Part shown: positions 7,286-14,745 of the stretch, piece after piece
Layout: every line of letters begins with the position of its first letter
How positions within the stretch are numbered: position 1 is the first letter of the stretch
Assembly (NCBI GenBank): GCA_052174015.1
Contig: JBQMXM010000018.1
Location: forward strand, 1-17,591
Direction of reading: 5' to 3'
Source of the DNA: JABCPO02 sp052174015
GTDB taxonomy: Bacteria > Bacillota > Clostridia > TANB77 > CAG-508
DNA: 17,591 nt
Translations under genes and position numbers: made by a program
The notes under the pieces: generated by a model
Told to the model about the DNA's origin: nothing
The model's database searches: none
What the model saw: only the letters and a program-made list of their open reading frames with translations

Positions 7286-7792
7286 TTAATGCTCTAATAA
7301 GTCTTTTTTAAATTTGCCTTTTGGATAAAATAGAATTGCCCAAATAATTGGACTAATATATGTCCAAAGAACAGCTATCCTATTATACGTTAATGGTATT
7401 ACTTCTGCAGTAGGTAAAATATGTAGAATTATAATCATTGGAATTAGACCAATCATTAATCCTGTAACAGCAGGTTTAACCATTGGAAATTCAAATGGGA
7501 ATGATAAAAATCTTATTCCTGAGCAAGTAAATGCACATATAACGGCAAGTAAGATAATTATATCTATTTGTATAAAAGTATTTCCATTATCACTATTTGA
7601 GATATATGGAACCATTAATAATGTGCCTAAATTTATTATTACTGTAAAGCGAGCTCTAAATTGTCTTTTATCTTCAAAGACGAAAGAATCAACATAAGCT
7701 AATTCATTACTTCGTTTTTGAAGTACCATAGTTAATAAGTTTATAAAACTTAAAAACAAGAAAAAAATACCTAATTTTGCAAAACCACTCAT
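7286..7792 (-). CDS. small integral membrane protein, unknown function
   Basis: I do not recognise this 168-residue protein. Hydrophobic segments near residues 4-24, 50-65, 76-93, 108-127 and 140-157 suggest four or five membrane helices. A charged loop lies at about 26-48 and the C-terminus (PKGKFKKDLLEH) is basic, hence probably cytoplasmic. The segment between helices 3 and 4 is proline- and phenylalanine-rich (FPFEFPMVKP). The start is firm: AAAGGAGG lies a few bases upstream on the minus strand (complement of 7799-7806), and a consensus promoter lies behind that. It is the only minus-strand gene in the window, convergent with ftsZ and divergent from the acyl-CoA synthetase. I see no catalytic motif. 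SpoIIGA, sometimes found after ftsZ, does not fit. Confidence 0.88.
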   Translation of the reverse strand: MSGFAKLGIFFLFLSFINLLTMVLQKRSNELAYVDSFVFEDKRQFRARFTVIINLGTLLMVPYISNSDNGNTFIQIDIIILLAVICAFTCSGIRFLSFPFEFPMVKPAVTGLMIGLIPMIIILHILPTAEVIPLTYNRIAVLWTYISPIIWAILFYPKGKFKKDLLEH

Positions 7793-7860
7793 AGTGTACC
7801 TCCTTTAGTTAAAATTAAAAACTAAATTAATATATATTTTTATATCTTTGTATATGTTAT

Positions 7861-7889
7861 ATTATATAATAATTATTGAATTAAGTAAA
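7861..7889 (-). promoter_or_regulatory. promoter of the minus-strand membrane protein gene
   Basis: On the minus strand TTTACT (complement of 7884-7889) and a perfect TATAAT (complement of 7861-7866) are separated by exactly 17 bases. Transcription would start near 7854, leaving a leader of about 60 bases. Confidence 0.65.
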
Positions 7890-7950
7890 TATGTAAACTT
7901 CTCAAATAATAATTTTGACTTATAGTTAAATAATTAACATTTAAATTTAC

Positions 7951-7974
7951 TATTCTTTACAAAAGTAGAGAATA
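7951..7974. promoter_or_regulatory. hyphenated palindrome over a promoter, candidate operator
   Basis: TATTCTTTAC (7951-7960) and GTAGAGAATA (7965-7974) form a ten-base dyad with one mismatch around AAAA. It covers the -35 element and most of the spacer of the promoter at 7956-7984, where a bound repressor would block RNA polymerase. It does not match the FapR or FadR operators as I remember them. Confidence 0.4.
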
Positions 7975-7984
7975 AAGATATAAT
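7956..7984 (+). promoter_or_regulatory. promoter of the acyl-CoA synthetase gene
   Basis: TTTACA (7956-7961) and TATAAT (7979-7984) are 17 bases apart, eleven of twelve matches to the sigma-A consensus. The start would be near 7991, with the Shine-Dalgarno site AAAGGAG (8001-8007) just downstream. Confidence 0.75.
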
Positions 7985-8013
7985 CAATCTATAATGAGTA
8001 AAAGGAGAATATA

Positions 8014-9801
8014 ATGTCAAAAGAAGAATCAGTAATAGCAAATGTATTATATGCTGCACCAAAATTAGAAAATCTTAGAGACTTATTTTTAACAAGTTTA
8101 AAAGAACATAATAATGCAAGAGCATTTATATTAAAAGAAAAAATACAAAGAGAAGAAAAATATTTTGATATACATCTACAAGAATTTATAGATGACTATG
8201 AAGCTTTAGGAGCAGCACTTATAAATAAAGGGTTTAAAGATAAAAGGGTAGGTGTATGTGCAGAAAATAGGTATGAATGGGCAGTAGGATATGTTAGTAC
8301 AATTTGTGGATTAGGCTTAATTGTACCAATTGATAAATCATTACCATATGAAGAAATGAAAAAGATTTTAGAAAGAGCAGAATTAAGTGTGATGATTACA
8401 TCATATAAGTATGTAGATACAATGTTTAAATTGAAAGAAGAAGGTTTAGATATACCTATGATTGTTCTTATGGATTTATATACTACAAGCAAAGAACAAG
8501 AATCTATAGATAAATTAATGGAAAAATATGGAGATAAAATATTATCAATGTCACACTTAATAGCAGAAGGTAAAAAAATGAATTCAGATAAAAATGAGTT
8601 TAGAACTTTGCCAATTAATAATGAAGAAATGGCAGCACTATTATTTACATCTGCAACAACAAGTGTATCAAAAGCAGTAATGTTATCACATAAAAATATA
8701 ATTACAAATGTTGTAGATTTAAGACAGATGTTTGATTTAGGTCCTAAAGATAGAATTTTATCTTTTTTACCTATGCATCACTGTTTTGAATGTGTAGTAG
8801 GATTTTTAGTACAATTGTCTTTTGGAACAACAATTTGTTTTGCAGAAAGTTTAAAATCATTATCAAAAAATATAAAGGAATATAGGATAACTATTATGAC
8901 AGGAGTTCCTATACTTTTTGAAGCAATATATAATAAGGTGATTAAAGAAATTAAAAAGAAAAATAAGTATAAGAAATTTAAATTAGCACTTAAAGTAAGT
9001 AATACTTTAAGAATGCTTGGAATAGATAAAAGTAGGGAAATATTTAAAGATATTCATCAAAATTTAGGAGGTTCATTAAGACTATTAATGTCAGGAGCTG
9101 CTCCATTAAATCCAGAGATAGAAAAAGGATTATTTGATTTAGGATTTGATATGCATCAAGGGTATGGATTAACAGAAACATCACCTGTTATTGCAACTAC
9201 TTTTGATAAATATAGGTGTTTAGGTAGTGTAGGTAAAGTATTACCATCTATTGAAATAAAGATAGATAAGATAGATGACAGTAATTCAGGAGAAATATTA
9301 GTAAAAGGTTCTAATGTAATGCTTGGATACTATAATGATGAAGAAAATAATAAAATGGTATTTACAGAAGATGGTTGGTTAAAAACAGGAGATATTGGAT
9401 ATATTCGTGATGGATACCTATTTATTTCTGGAAGAACTAAAAATGTAATTGTATTAAAAAATGGAAAAAATATATTTCCAGACGAATCAGAGATATTAAT
9501 AAATAATATAGAAGGTGTAAAAGAGTCTATGGTATTTGGTTTACCAAATGAAAATGATGAACAAGATATACAACTTGCGGCAAAAATAGTATATGATGAA
9601 GAATATTTTTGCGATAAAACAGAAAAAGAAATTGAAGCAGATATTTGGAAGCAAGTTAAAGATATAAATAAGTTACAACCAACATATAAATATATTAAAA
9701 AGATATTTATAACTAAAGAAGACTTAATTAAAACTACAACATTAAAAATTAAAAGATATGAAGAAATGAAAAAAATAAAAAAAGAATATTTAACTAAATA
9801 G
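8014..9801 (+). CDS. AMP-binding long-chain acyl-CoA synthetase-like enzyme
   Basis: This 595-residue protein belongs to the adenylate-forming ANL superfamily and resembles long-chain acyl-CoA synthetases, which activate a fatty acid with ATP and transfer it to CoA. Visible motifs are the ATP loop TSATTSVSKAVMLSH (212-226), MSGAAPL (359-365), GYGLTETSP (383-391), WLKTGD with Asp460, GRTKN (473-477) and a C-terminal lysine region TTLKIKR (575-581), where the catalytic Lys is expected. The ATP loop is unusual: the family form TSGTTGxxKG has three glycines, replaced here by Ala, Ser and Ala, though the lysine (220) is kept. Activity is plausible but the acyl substrate cannot be told. There are no membrane helices. 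It is transcribed alone, from a strong promoter with a possible operator to a terminator. Confidence 0.88.
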   Translation: MSKEESVIANVLYAAPKLENLRDLFLTSLKEHNNARAFILKEKIQREEKYFDIHLQEFIDDYEALGAALINKGFKDKRVGVCAENRYEWAVGYVSTICGLGLIVPIDKSLPYEEMKKILERAELSVMITSYKYVDTMFKLKEEGLDIPMIVLMDLYTTSKEQESIDKLMEKYGDKILSMSHLIAEGKKMNSDKNEFRTLPINNEEMAALLFTSATTSVSKAVMLSHKNIITNVVDLRQMFDLGPKDRILSFLPMHHCFECVVGFLVQLSFGTTICFAESLKSLSKNIKEYRITIMTGVPILFEAIYNKVIKEIKKKNKYKKFKLALKVSNTLRMLGIDKSREIFKDIHQNLGGSLRLLMSGAAPLNPEIEKGLFDLGFDMHQGYGLTETSPVIATTFDKYRCLGSVGKVLPSIEIKIDKIDDSNSGEILVKGSNVMLGYYNDEENNKMVFTEDGWLKTGDIGYIRDGYLFISGRTKNVIVLKNGKNIFPDESEILINNIEGVKESMVFGLPNENDEQDIQLAAKIVYDEEYFCDKTEKEIEADIWKQVKDINKLQPTYKYIKKIFITKEDLIKTTTLKIKRYEEMKKIKKEYLTK

Positions 9802-9817
9802 TTAAAGATAATTAAAG

Positions 9818-9858
9818 ACTTATCCACAATAAACCATTACTATGTGGATAAGTTTTTT
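9818..9858 (+). terminator. terminator whose stem consists of two inverted perfect DnaA boxes
   Basis: ACTTATCCACA (9818-9828) pairs perfectly with TGTGGATAAGT (9843-9853) around a 14-base loop, followed by T853-T858 of the 98xx numbering (9853-9858). It closes the acyl-CoA synthetase unit. The arms contain TTATCCACA at 9820-9828 and its complement at 9843-9851, the consensus DnaA-binding nonamer in opposite orientations. The remainder of the gap to 9939 holds no ORF or RNA I can support. Confidence 0.88.
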
Positions 9859-9939
9859 AATTTTAAGATATAATTTAAGGATAAGGATATTTTACGTATT
9901 AAATAATACATACTAAATAATATATTTTAGATGATTATA

Positions 9940-9968
9940 TTTAAATATTATTTAAAATATGATACTAT
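9940..9968 (+). promoter_or_regulatory. possible promoter giving a leaderless yigZ transcript
   Basis: TTTAAA (9940-9945) and TACTAT (9963-9968) are 17 bases apart, each four of six matches. Transcription would then begin at or next to the yigZ ATG at 9975. This fits the absence of a Shine-Dalgarno site there, but the match is weak for such A+T-rich DNA. Confidence 0.25.
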
Positions 9969-9974
9969 ATAGTT

Positions 9975-10667
9975 ATGAAAGATATTGAAAAAATAAGTAG
10001 AGAAAAAATAACAGTAAAAAAAAGATTTGGTGATGAAGATAAGAAAAATATTAAAGAAGATTATAAATTAGAAGTATCACGTTCAATATTTTTAGGTTAT
10101 GTATATAATATAGAAAAACAAGAAGAAGTAGAAGAAATATTAATGTTTTTTAGACAAAAATATAGAGATGCAAGACATATATGCTATGGATATATCTTAG
10201 ATAATATTGAAAAATATGATGATGATTCAGAACCTATAAGGACAGCAGGATATCCAATATTAGAATATTTAAAAAATACAAATTGTAACAATACAATAAT
10301 TATAGTTATTAGATATTTTGGTGGAACATTACTTGGAACAGGAGGACTTATTAGAGCATATACAAAATGTGCAAAATTAAGTCTTGAAAATTCTCAAATA
10401 GTACGATTATATAATTCTAAAAAAATTTGTATGAATATACCATATGAAAAAATAGGGGAAGTAGAATATATAATTAAAAAATTAAATATAGAGCTTATTT
10501 ATTCAGAATATCTAGAAACAGTTATTTTAGAGTTTAATATCTTAGAAGAAAACTATTTAGAATTTTTAGAATATATATATAGTGTGTTTTCAAAAAATTC
10601 TAAAGCAGAAATACATGAAAAATATTTTAAACAAATAACGGAAGGATATATAACAAAAAATGAATGA
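9975..10667 (+). CDS. yigZ: YigZ/IMPACT family protein
   Basis: The 230 residues match the YigZ/IMPACT family, proteins of uncertain role: the eukaryotic IMPACT members regulate the kinase Gcn2, while the bacterial function is unsettled. Diagnostic stretches are DARHICYGY (65-73), DDSEPIRTAGYPIL (83-96) and RYFGGTLLGTGGLIRAY (113-129), forming the N-terminal domain. Residues about 145-225 form the ferredoxin-like C-terminal domain. The first 25-28 residues are a charged extension longer than usual. No in-frame alternative start exists: a stop lies at 9960-9962 and the next ATG is far downstream. There is no recognisable ribosome-binding site, which is exceptional here. The TGA stop overlaps the ruvB start by eight bases. 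It heads the ten-gene run and is the only gene in the window ending in TGA. Confidence 0.92.
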   Translation: MKDIEKISREKITVKKRFGDEDKKNIKEDYKLEVSRSIFLGYVYNIEKQEEVEEILMFFRQKYRDARHICYGYILDNIEKYDDDSEPIRTAGYPILEYLKNTNCNNTIIIVIRYFGGTLLGTGGLIRAYTKCAKLSLENSQIVRLYNSKKICMNIPYEKIGEVEYIIKKLNIELIYSEYLETVILEFNILEENYLEFLEYIYSVFSKNSKAEIHEKYFKQITEGYITKNE

Positions 10668-11655
10668 TTTATTAAATGGAGAAGTTGGAGATATTTATGA
10701 AGAAATACAAGAAGTATCATTAAGACCTAAGACCTTAAACGAATATATTGGACAGACTAAAATTAAAGAAAGTATGAAGATATATATAGAAGCAGCTAAA
10801 AAAAGAGAAACAACATTAGACCATGTATTATTATATGGAGCCCCAGGATTAGGTAAAACAACATTATCAAATATTATTGCCAATGAGATGAATGCTTCAC
10901 TTAAAATTACTTCAGGACCTGCAATAGAAAAACCAGGAGATTTAGCAGCAATATTAACAAATTTAGGTGAGAATGATGTATTATTTATAGATGAGATACA
11001 TAGAATGAGTAAATCAGTAGAAGAAATATTGTATCCAGCTTTAGAAGATTACAGTTTAGATATAATTATTGGAAAAGGGCCTAGTGCAAGGTCTATAAGA
11101 ATAGATTTACCAAAATTTACATTAGTTGGAGCAACAACAAGAGCAGGTATGTTATCATCACCACTTAGAGATAGATTTGGAATAATTGAAAAATTAGAAA
11201 TGTATACAGATGATGAATTACAAACTATAATTATGAGAAGTAGTGAAATTTTAGGTAATACTATTTCAAAAGAAGCGGCAATGCAAATTGCTATGAGGTC
11301 AAGAGGTACACCAAGAATAGCTAATAGGTTGTTAAAAAGGGTTGCAGATTATGCAACAGTTTTAAATAATTCAGAAATATCAGAAGAAATAGCAAAAATG
11401 GCATTAGTAAAATTAGATATAGATGAAAATGGATTAGATTATGTAGATCGTAAAATTTTAAAAACTATGATTGAAATATATAATGGAGGACCAGTTGGAA
11501 TAGAAGCACTTGCAACAACTATGGGAGAAGAAAGAGACACAATAGAAGATGTATATGAACCATATTTATTAAGATTAGGATTTATTGCAAGAAGACCAAA
11601 AGGAAGAATTGTAACAGACAAAGGTTACCAATATTTAGGATTGAAATTAAATTAA
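10660..11655 (+). CDS. ruvB: Holliday junction branch migration ATPase RuvB
   Basis: RuvB is the hexameric AAA+ motor that, with RuvA, drives branch migration of Holliday junctions in recombinational repair. Its 331 residues are typical. Motifs: Walker A GAPGLGKTT (60-68), Walker B FIDEIH (109-114), GATTRAG (157-163) and SPLRDRFG (167-174) with the arginine finger. The C-terminal winged helix ends in RRPKGRIVTDKGY. The frame starts inside the last codons of yigZ, and the nearest purine-rich site (GAAGGA, 10641-10646) is 13 bases away, so translation is probably coupled to yigZ. ruvA and ruvC, frequent neighbours in other bacteria, are not in the window. Confidence 0.98.
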   Translation: MNDLLNGEVGDIYEEIQEVSLRPKTLNEYIGQTKIKESMKIYIEAAKKRETTLDHVLLYGAPGLGKTTLSNIIANEMNASLKITSGPAIEKPGDLAAILTNLGENDVLFIDEIHRMSKSVEEILYPALEDYSLDIIIGKGPSARSIRIDLPKFTLVGATTRAGMLSSPLRDRFGIIEKLEMYTDDELQTIIMRSSEILGNTISKEAAMQIAMRSRGTPRIANRLLKRVADYATVLNNSEISEEIAKMALVKLDIDENGLDYVDRKILKTMIEIYNGGPVGIEALATTMGEERDTIEDVYEPYLLRLGFIARRPKGRIVTDKGYQYLGLKLN

Positions 11656-11671
11656 TACAAAAGGAGAAAAA

Positions 11672-12286
11672 ATGAATTTAGAAAAATTACAAATATTAGA
11701 TAATAATATATTAAAATTAGTAGAGACTTTTCATACAGATATATTAAATAAGGTACTTAGAATTATTACAGAAATAGGAGAAGATAAGCCAGTTATAGCT
11801 ATGACATTTATTTTTGCTATAATTGTAGGGATAATATATATCATTAAAGGAAAAAATGCTAAAACAGATGAAGAAGAAAAAATATATACAAAATTTGCTA
11901 TATTAAATTCAGTATTTATTGTAGGTACAGTAGGTGGAATAGGAGTAGCAAATAAAATAATTAAAAATGTTGTAAAAAGACCAAGACCAAATGTATTTCC
12001 AGAATTATTAACAGATACAGGATATAGCTGTCCAAGTTCACATGCTATGGTATTTTCAGCATTAATGGTAGTTTTAATGTATTATGTAGCTAATTTAAAA
12101 ATAAATAGCATTTTAAAAATAATATTAGAAATATTATTAATATTATTTAGTATATTAATGGCATTAACAAGAGTATATTTTGGAGTACATTATTTAACAG
12201 ATATAGCATTAGGACTAGTGCTAGGTTATACATTAAGCTTGATATCAATTACAATTTTTAATATAATACGTAAAAGAATAAGATAA
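11672..12286 (+). CDS. PAP2 family membrane lipid phosphatase
   Basis: This 204-residue protein has the three PAP2 motifs: Lys98 through Arg105-Pro106 (KNVVKRPRP), PSSH (121-124) and Arg167 with His173 and Asp177 (RVYFGVHYLTD). Together they form the phosphohistidine active site, on the outer face of the membrane in this family. Hydrophobic segments near 41-58, 75-95, 125-140, 146-166 and 178-196 give five or six membrane helices. Likely substrates are undecaprenyl pyrophosphate, as for BcrC/PgpB-type enzymes, or phosphatidic acid or phosphatidylglycerol phosphate; sequence alone does not decide. AAAGGAG precedes the ATG, sixteen bases after ruvB. If the substrate is undecaprenyl pyrophosphate, it supports wall synthesis by recycling the lipid carrier. 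Confidence 0.92.
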   Translation: MNLEKLQILDNNILKLVETFHTDILNKVLRIITEIGEDKPVIAMTFIFAIIVGIIYIIKGKNAKTDEEEKIYTKFAILNSVFIVGTVGGIGVANKIIKNVVKRPRPNVFPELLTDTGYSCPSSHAMVFSALMVVLMYYVANLKINSILKIILEILLILFSILMALTRVYFGVHYLTDIALGLVLGYTLSLISITIFNIIRKRIR

Positions 12287-12298
12287 GAAAGGTGAAAA

Positions 12299-12880
12299 AT
12301 GGAAAAAATATTTTTGCATACATGTTGTGCACCATGTTCTATATATCCAATAAAATTATTAAAAGAAAATAATCTAGAACCAGTATGTTTTTGGTATAAT
12401 ATTAATATACATCCATATACAGAATATATGAAAAGAAAACAAACATTAGAAGAATATACTAAACAAATAGGTATAGAATTGATTATAGAAGATGATTATG
12501 GATTAATGGAGTTTTTAAAATTAATACAATCAGATTATCTAAATAGATGCAAAAATGTATGTTATTTAAAGAGATTAGAAAGAACAGCGCAAGTTGCTAA
12601 AGAAAGAGGTTTTAAGAAATTTTCAACAACATTACTTGTAAGTCCATATCAAGATACAGAAGCTTTAATTAAAATAGGAAAAGAATTAGCTAGAAAATAT
12701 GATTTAGAATTTATAGCCTTAGATTTTAAAGCAGGATTTAGAGAAGGACAAAGAGAAGCAAGAAGATTAGGATTGTATATGCAAAAATATTGTGGTTGTA
12801 TATTTTCAGAAGCAGAGAGATATAATAGATTTAAAATACAAAATCAAGATTTTAAAGAATTTATACAAAAACATGAATAA
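12299..12880 (+). CDS. queH: epoxyqueuosine reductase QueH
   Basis: QueH reduces epoxyqueuosine to queuosine at the wobble base (34) of tRNAs for Asn, Asp, His and Tyr, replacing the unrelated QueG in organisms that lack it. The 193 residues show the N-terminal HTCCAPC motif (Cys9, Cys10, Cys13), the pair Cys84/Cys88 (RCKNVCYLKRL) and YCGC (Cys165, Cys167), as in the metal-cluster-bearing DUF208/QueH family. The ATG follows AAAGGTG and lies 12 bases after the PAP2 gene. No other queuosine genes (queC, D, E, F, A or tgt) are in the window; they must lie elsewhere, or the cell salvages precursors. The tRNA-Asn at the window start is one of its expected substrates. Confidence 0.95.
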   Translation: MEKIFLHTCCAPCSIYPIKLLKENNLEPVCFWYNINIHPYTEYMKRKQTLEEYTKQIGIELIIEDDYGLMEFLKLIQSDYLNRCKNVCYLKRLERTAQVAKERGFKKFSTTLLVSPYQDTEALIKIGKELARKYDLEFIALDFKAGFREGQREARRLGLYMQKYCGCIFSEAERYNRFKIQNQDFKEFIQKHE

Positions 12881-12911
12881 TAATAAAATATATACATAAG
12901 AAAGGGAAAAT

Positions 12912-13064
12912 ATGGGATTATTTGTAAAAAAAGAAAAACAAGAACAAATGGATAAATTTCTAGCAAAATATCTAAATGAAGATATACTTTTTGATGGAAA
13001 AAATAATAATAGAAATGATAAAAAAATTAAAGATATTTTAGAAAAGAATAGTGAAAAAGAATAG
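12912..13064 (+). CDS. small lysine-rich protein, 50 residues, unknown
   Basis: A 50-codon frame starts at ATG 12912 behind AAAGGG (12901-12906) and ends in TAG at 13062-13064. It lies 31 bases after queH and 48 before the pilin-like gene, in the same direction. The product (MGLFVKKEKQEQMDKFLAKY...) is strongly charged, with many Lys, Glu, Asp and Asn, and has no membrane segment. It could form a short amphipathic helix at residues 3-22 and another at 37-49. Good Shine-Dalgarno spacing, operon position and neighbour-like codon use favour a real gene. I recognise no family. Confidence 0.65.
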   Translation: MGLFVKKEKQEQMDKFLAKYLNEDILFDGKNNNRNDKKIKDILEKNSEKE

Positions 13065-13112
13065 TAAAAGAATAATAAAATATACAAAAGATATTAATAA
13101 GAGGAATGAAAT

Positions 13113-13517
13113 ATGGGAAATATAATATCAGAAGTTAAAATAGATAACTTAATAAATTCAAAAATTAAATCAAAAAATGGAATAACAATGATATTGTTAA
13201 TTATTATTATATTAGTAATTATAATATTGTTATCAATAACATTTGAAAGTTTAATTAGAAAAAATGATTCAAATGTTATTCAAAATTCTAATAAGGTTAA
13301 AAGAGAATATACAATTTCTGTAATAGAGCAAGTTAAAAAAGAGATAAAACAAACTGAAGAAATACAAAATGAAAAATTTACAGACTTTGATAATAGAGTT
13401 ATTAATAAATTAAAAGAACAATATGGTTTAGAAGAAAAAGTAGAGAATGGTCAAACATATATTTATATAGTAGGAGATAAATTAAAAAAAGAAGAGTTTG
13501 ATAATTTACTAGAATAA
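13113..13517 (+). CDS. pilin-like membrane-anchored protein
   Basis: The 134-residue protein has an N-terminal charged stretch, then KNG|ITMILLIIII (21-33) opening a hydrophobic helix to about residue 42. This resembles the type IV prepilin cleavage/methylation site: Gly23 would be -1 and Ile24 +1. The family's usual Glu at +5 is replaced by Leu28, and the leader of 23 residues is long. The rest (45-134) is polar and largely helical, with a short beta-like segment (GQTYIYIVG) near the end. A globular pilin core cannot be confirmed. A plain bitopic membrane protein is the alternative. The start follows GAGGA (13101-13105). The next gene, an InlB_B-repeat membrane protein, begins 16 bases later, suggesting the two act together at the surface. 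Confidence 0.75.
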   Translation: MGNIISEVKIDNLINSKIKSKNGITMILLIIIILVIIILLSITFESLIRKNDSNVIQNSNKVKREYTISVIEQVKKEIKQTEEIQNEKFTDFDNRVINKLKEQYGLEEKVENGQTYIYIVGDKLKKEEFDNLLE

Positions 13518-13533
13518 GTGTTATGGAGATATT

Positions 13534-14745
13534 ATGAGAGAAATAATAGATAAATTAGAAGATGTTATGTATAAGGGTAAAGACTTTTTAGAAGATGTAT
13601 TATATTATATATATGATGTTTTATATAAAATTGGGATAAAAAAAAGAAAAGAACAAAATATAATTATAATATTAACTATAATTTTAATTATAACATTAAT
13701 TTCTTCAGTTATTACAATCAATAGAAAAAAACATGAAGCTAAAATGATGCAAATGCAAAGAGAAGAAGTTCAAGAAGAAAAAACTAAAATTACTCAATAT
13801 TCTTTTTTGAATAATCGCCTTATAGAAATGTATAATGATGGTGGTTATACAAGTTTAAAAACATATTTAGCATTATTAGAAAAAACAAATAAGCAAGAAT
13901 TAAACAATGATAAAAATATAGGTAAAATCTATTTAGAAAATAATAGATATGTTTTAGAATATTCATTAGAAAAAGAAAAACAATATATATTAAAACAAGA
14001 TAGTAGTAATACATTTAGAATTTTAGAGTTAGAAAAAGAAATAGAATCAAAAGGTATAAATGTTAGAATAGATTTAGAAGAATATATAAAAAATGTACAA
14101 ATGCTAGATTTTAGTAATGAAAAAATAGAGAGTATAAATAGAAATAATATACAAAAAGGAACATTAAAGTTTGCTGATATATTAGTTGATGATAAAGATG
14201 AAGAAAGCCAAAAAGTATATAATTTGTTATTAGAAAATATTAATAATATGAAAAAAAATACTAATTCAGACACTAATAATGTAAATAATCAAAATAATCA
14301 ATCAAATGATTTAAATAATCCAGAAAATGTAGAAAAAAATAATGATGAAAAAAAGAAAATATTAGTACAATTTAAATCAGAAGATACACTATTTAGTGAA
14401 ATGAAGATAGATGTAGGGACTGCTCCATTAGATCCAGGAATACCATTTAAATCAGGATATAAGTTTGTAGGTTGGAATGTAAATATTTCAAATGCACTAT
14501 ATGAAGATACAGTGATTAAAGCAAAATGGATGAAAGAAGATAAATTAGAGGGAAAAGCTGTATGTATTTTTAATTTAAATGGAGGACACGGAGAAATACA
14601 ATCACAAATAGTTGATAAAGGAACAGTTTTAAAATATATAGGGGTACCAACTAAAAAAGGATATAAGTTTGCAGGGTGGACACCAGATATAAATAGTAAA
14701 ATTGAAGAAGATACAATATTTAGAGCAAAATGGGAGAAAGAATAA
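13534..14745 (+). CDS. membrane-anchored surface protein with two InlB_B repeats
   Basis: This 403-residue protein has an amphipathic N-terminal segment (1-37), a basic stretch (36-39), one membrane helix (about 41-63) and a large outside part. Residues 64-240 are helical and unrecognised. Residues about 242-275 are a low-complexity Asn-rich linker. Two InlB_B (Listeria-Bacteroides) beta-grasp repeats follow at about 276-333 and 343-403, with GYKFVGW and IKAKW in the first and FNLNGG, GYKFAGW and FRAKW in the second. Such repeats stiffen or extend surface proteins and may bind host or cell-wall ligands. There is no LPXTG motif or signal peptidase site; the helix is the anchor. Its TAA stop overlaps the tsaE start by one base. 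Confidence 0.85.
   Translation: MREIIDKLEDVMYKGKDFLEDVLYYIYDVLYKIGIKKRKEQNIIIILTIILIITLISSVITINRKKHEAKMMQMQREEVQEEKTKITQYSFLNNRLIEMYNDGGYTSLKTYLALLEKTNKQELNNDKNIGKIYLENNRYVLEYSLEKEKQYILKQDSSNTFRILELEKEIESKGINVRIDLEEYIKNVQMLDFSNEKIESINRNNIQKGTLKFADILVDDKDEESQKVYNLLLENINNMKKNTNSDTNNVNNQNNQSNDLNNPENVEKNNDEKKKILVQFKSEDTLFSEMKIDVGTAPLDPGIPFKSGYKFVGWNVNISNALYEDTVIKAKWMKEDKLEGKAVCIFNLNGGHGEIQSQIVDKGTVLKYIGVPTKKGYKFAGWTPDINSKIEEDTIFRAKWEKE
14732..14736 (+). promoter_or_regulatory. Shine-Dalgarno site that places the tsaE start at ATG 14745
   Basis: GGGAG (14732-14736) lies eight bases before ATG 14745. The upstream in-frame ATG 14730 has no such site. The binding site is inside the last codons of the InlB_B-repeat gene, so translation of the two is probably coupled. 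Confidence 0.7.

Noticed and set aside
7286..7792. SpoIIGA or another sporulation gene after ftsZ
   Set aside because: Wrong strand and only 168 residues, with no aspartic-protease motif.
9330..9827. 165-codon minus-strand frame opposite the acyl-CoA synthetase end
   Set aside because: It overlaps a conserved domain on the other strand, runs into the terminator and has no recognisable product or start signal.
9818..9858. Replication origin
   Set aside because: Only two DnaA boxes, no cluster, no DNA-unwinding element recognised next to them, and no dnaA, dnaN or parAB nearby; they are also fully explained as a terminator stem.
14260..14350. Asn-rich tandem repeat (AATAAT-like DNA) as a separate repeat element
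   Set aside because: It encodes the irregular Asn-rich linker of the InlB_B-repeat protein and has no exact repeat unit.
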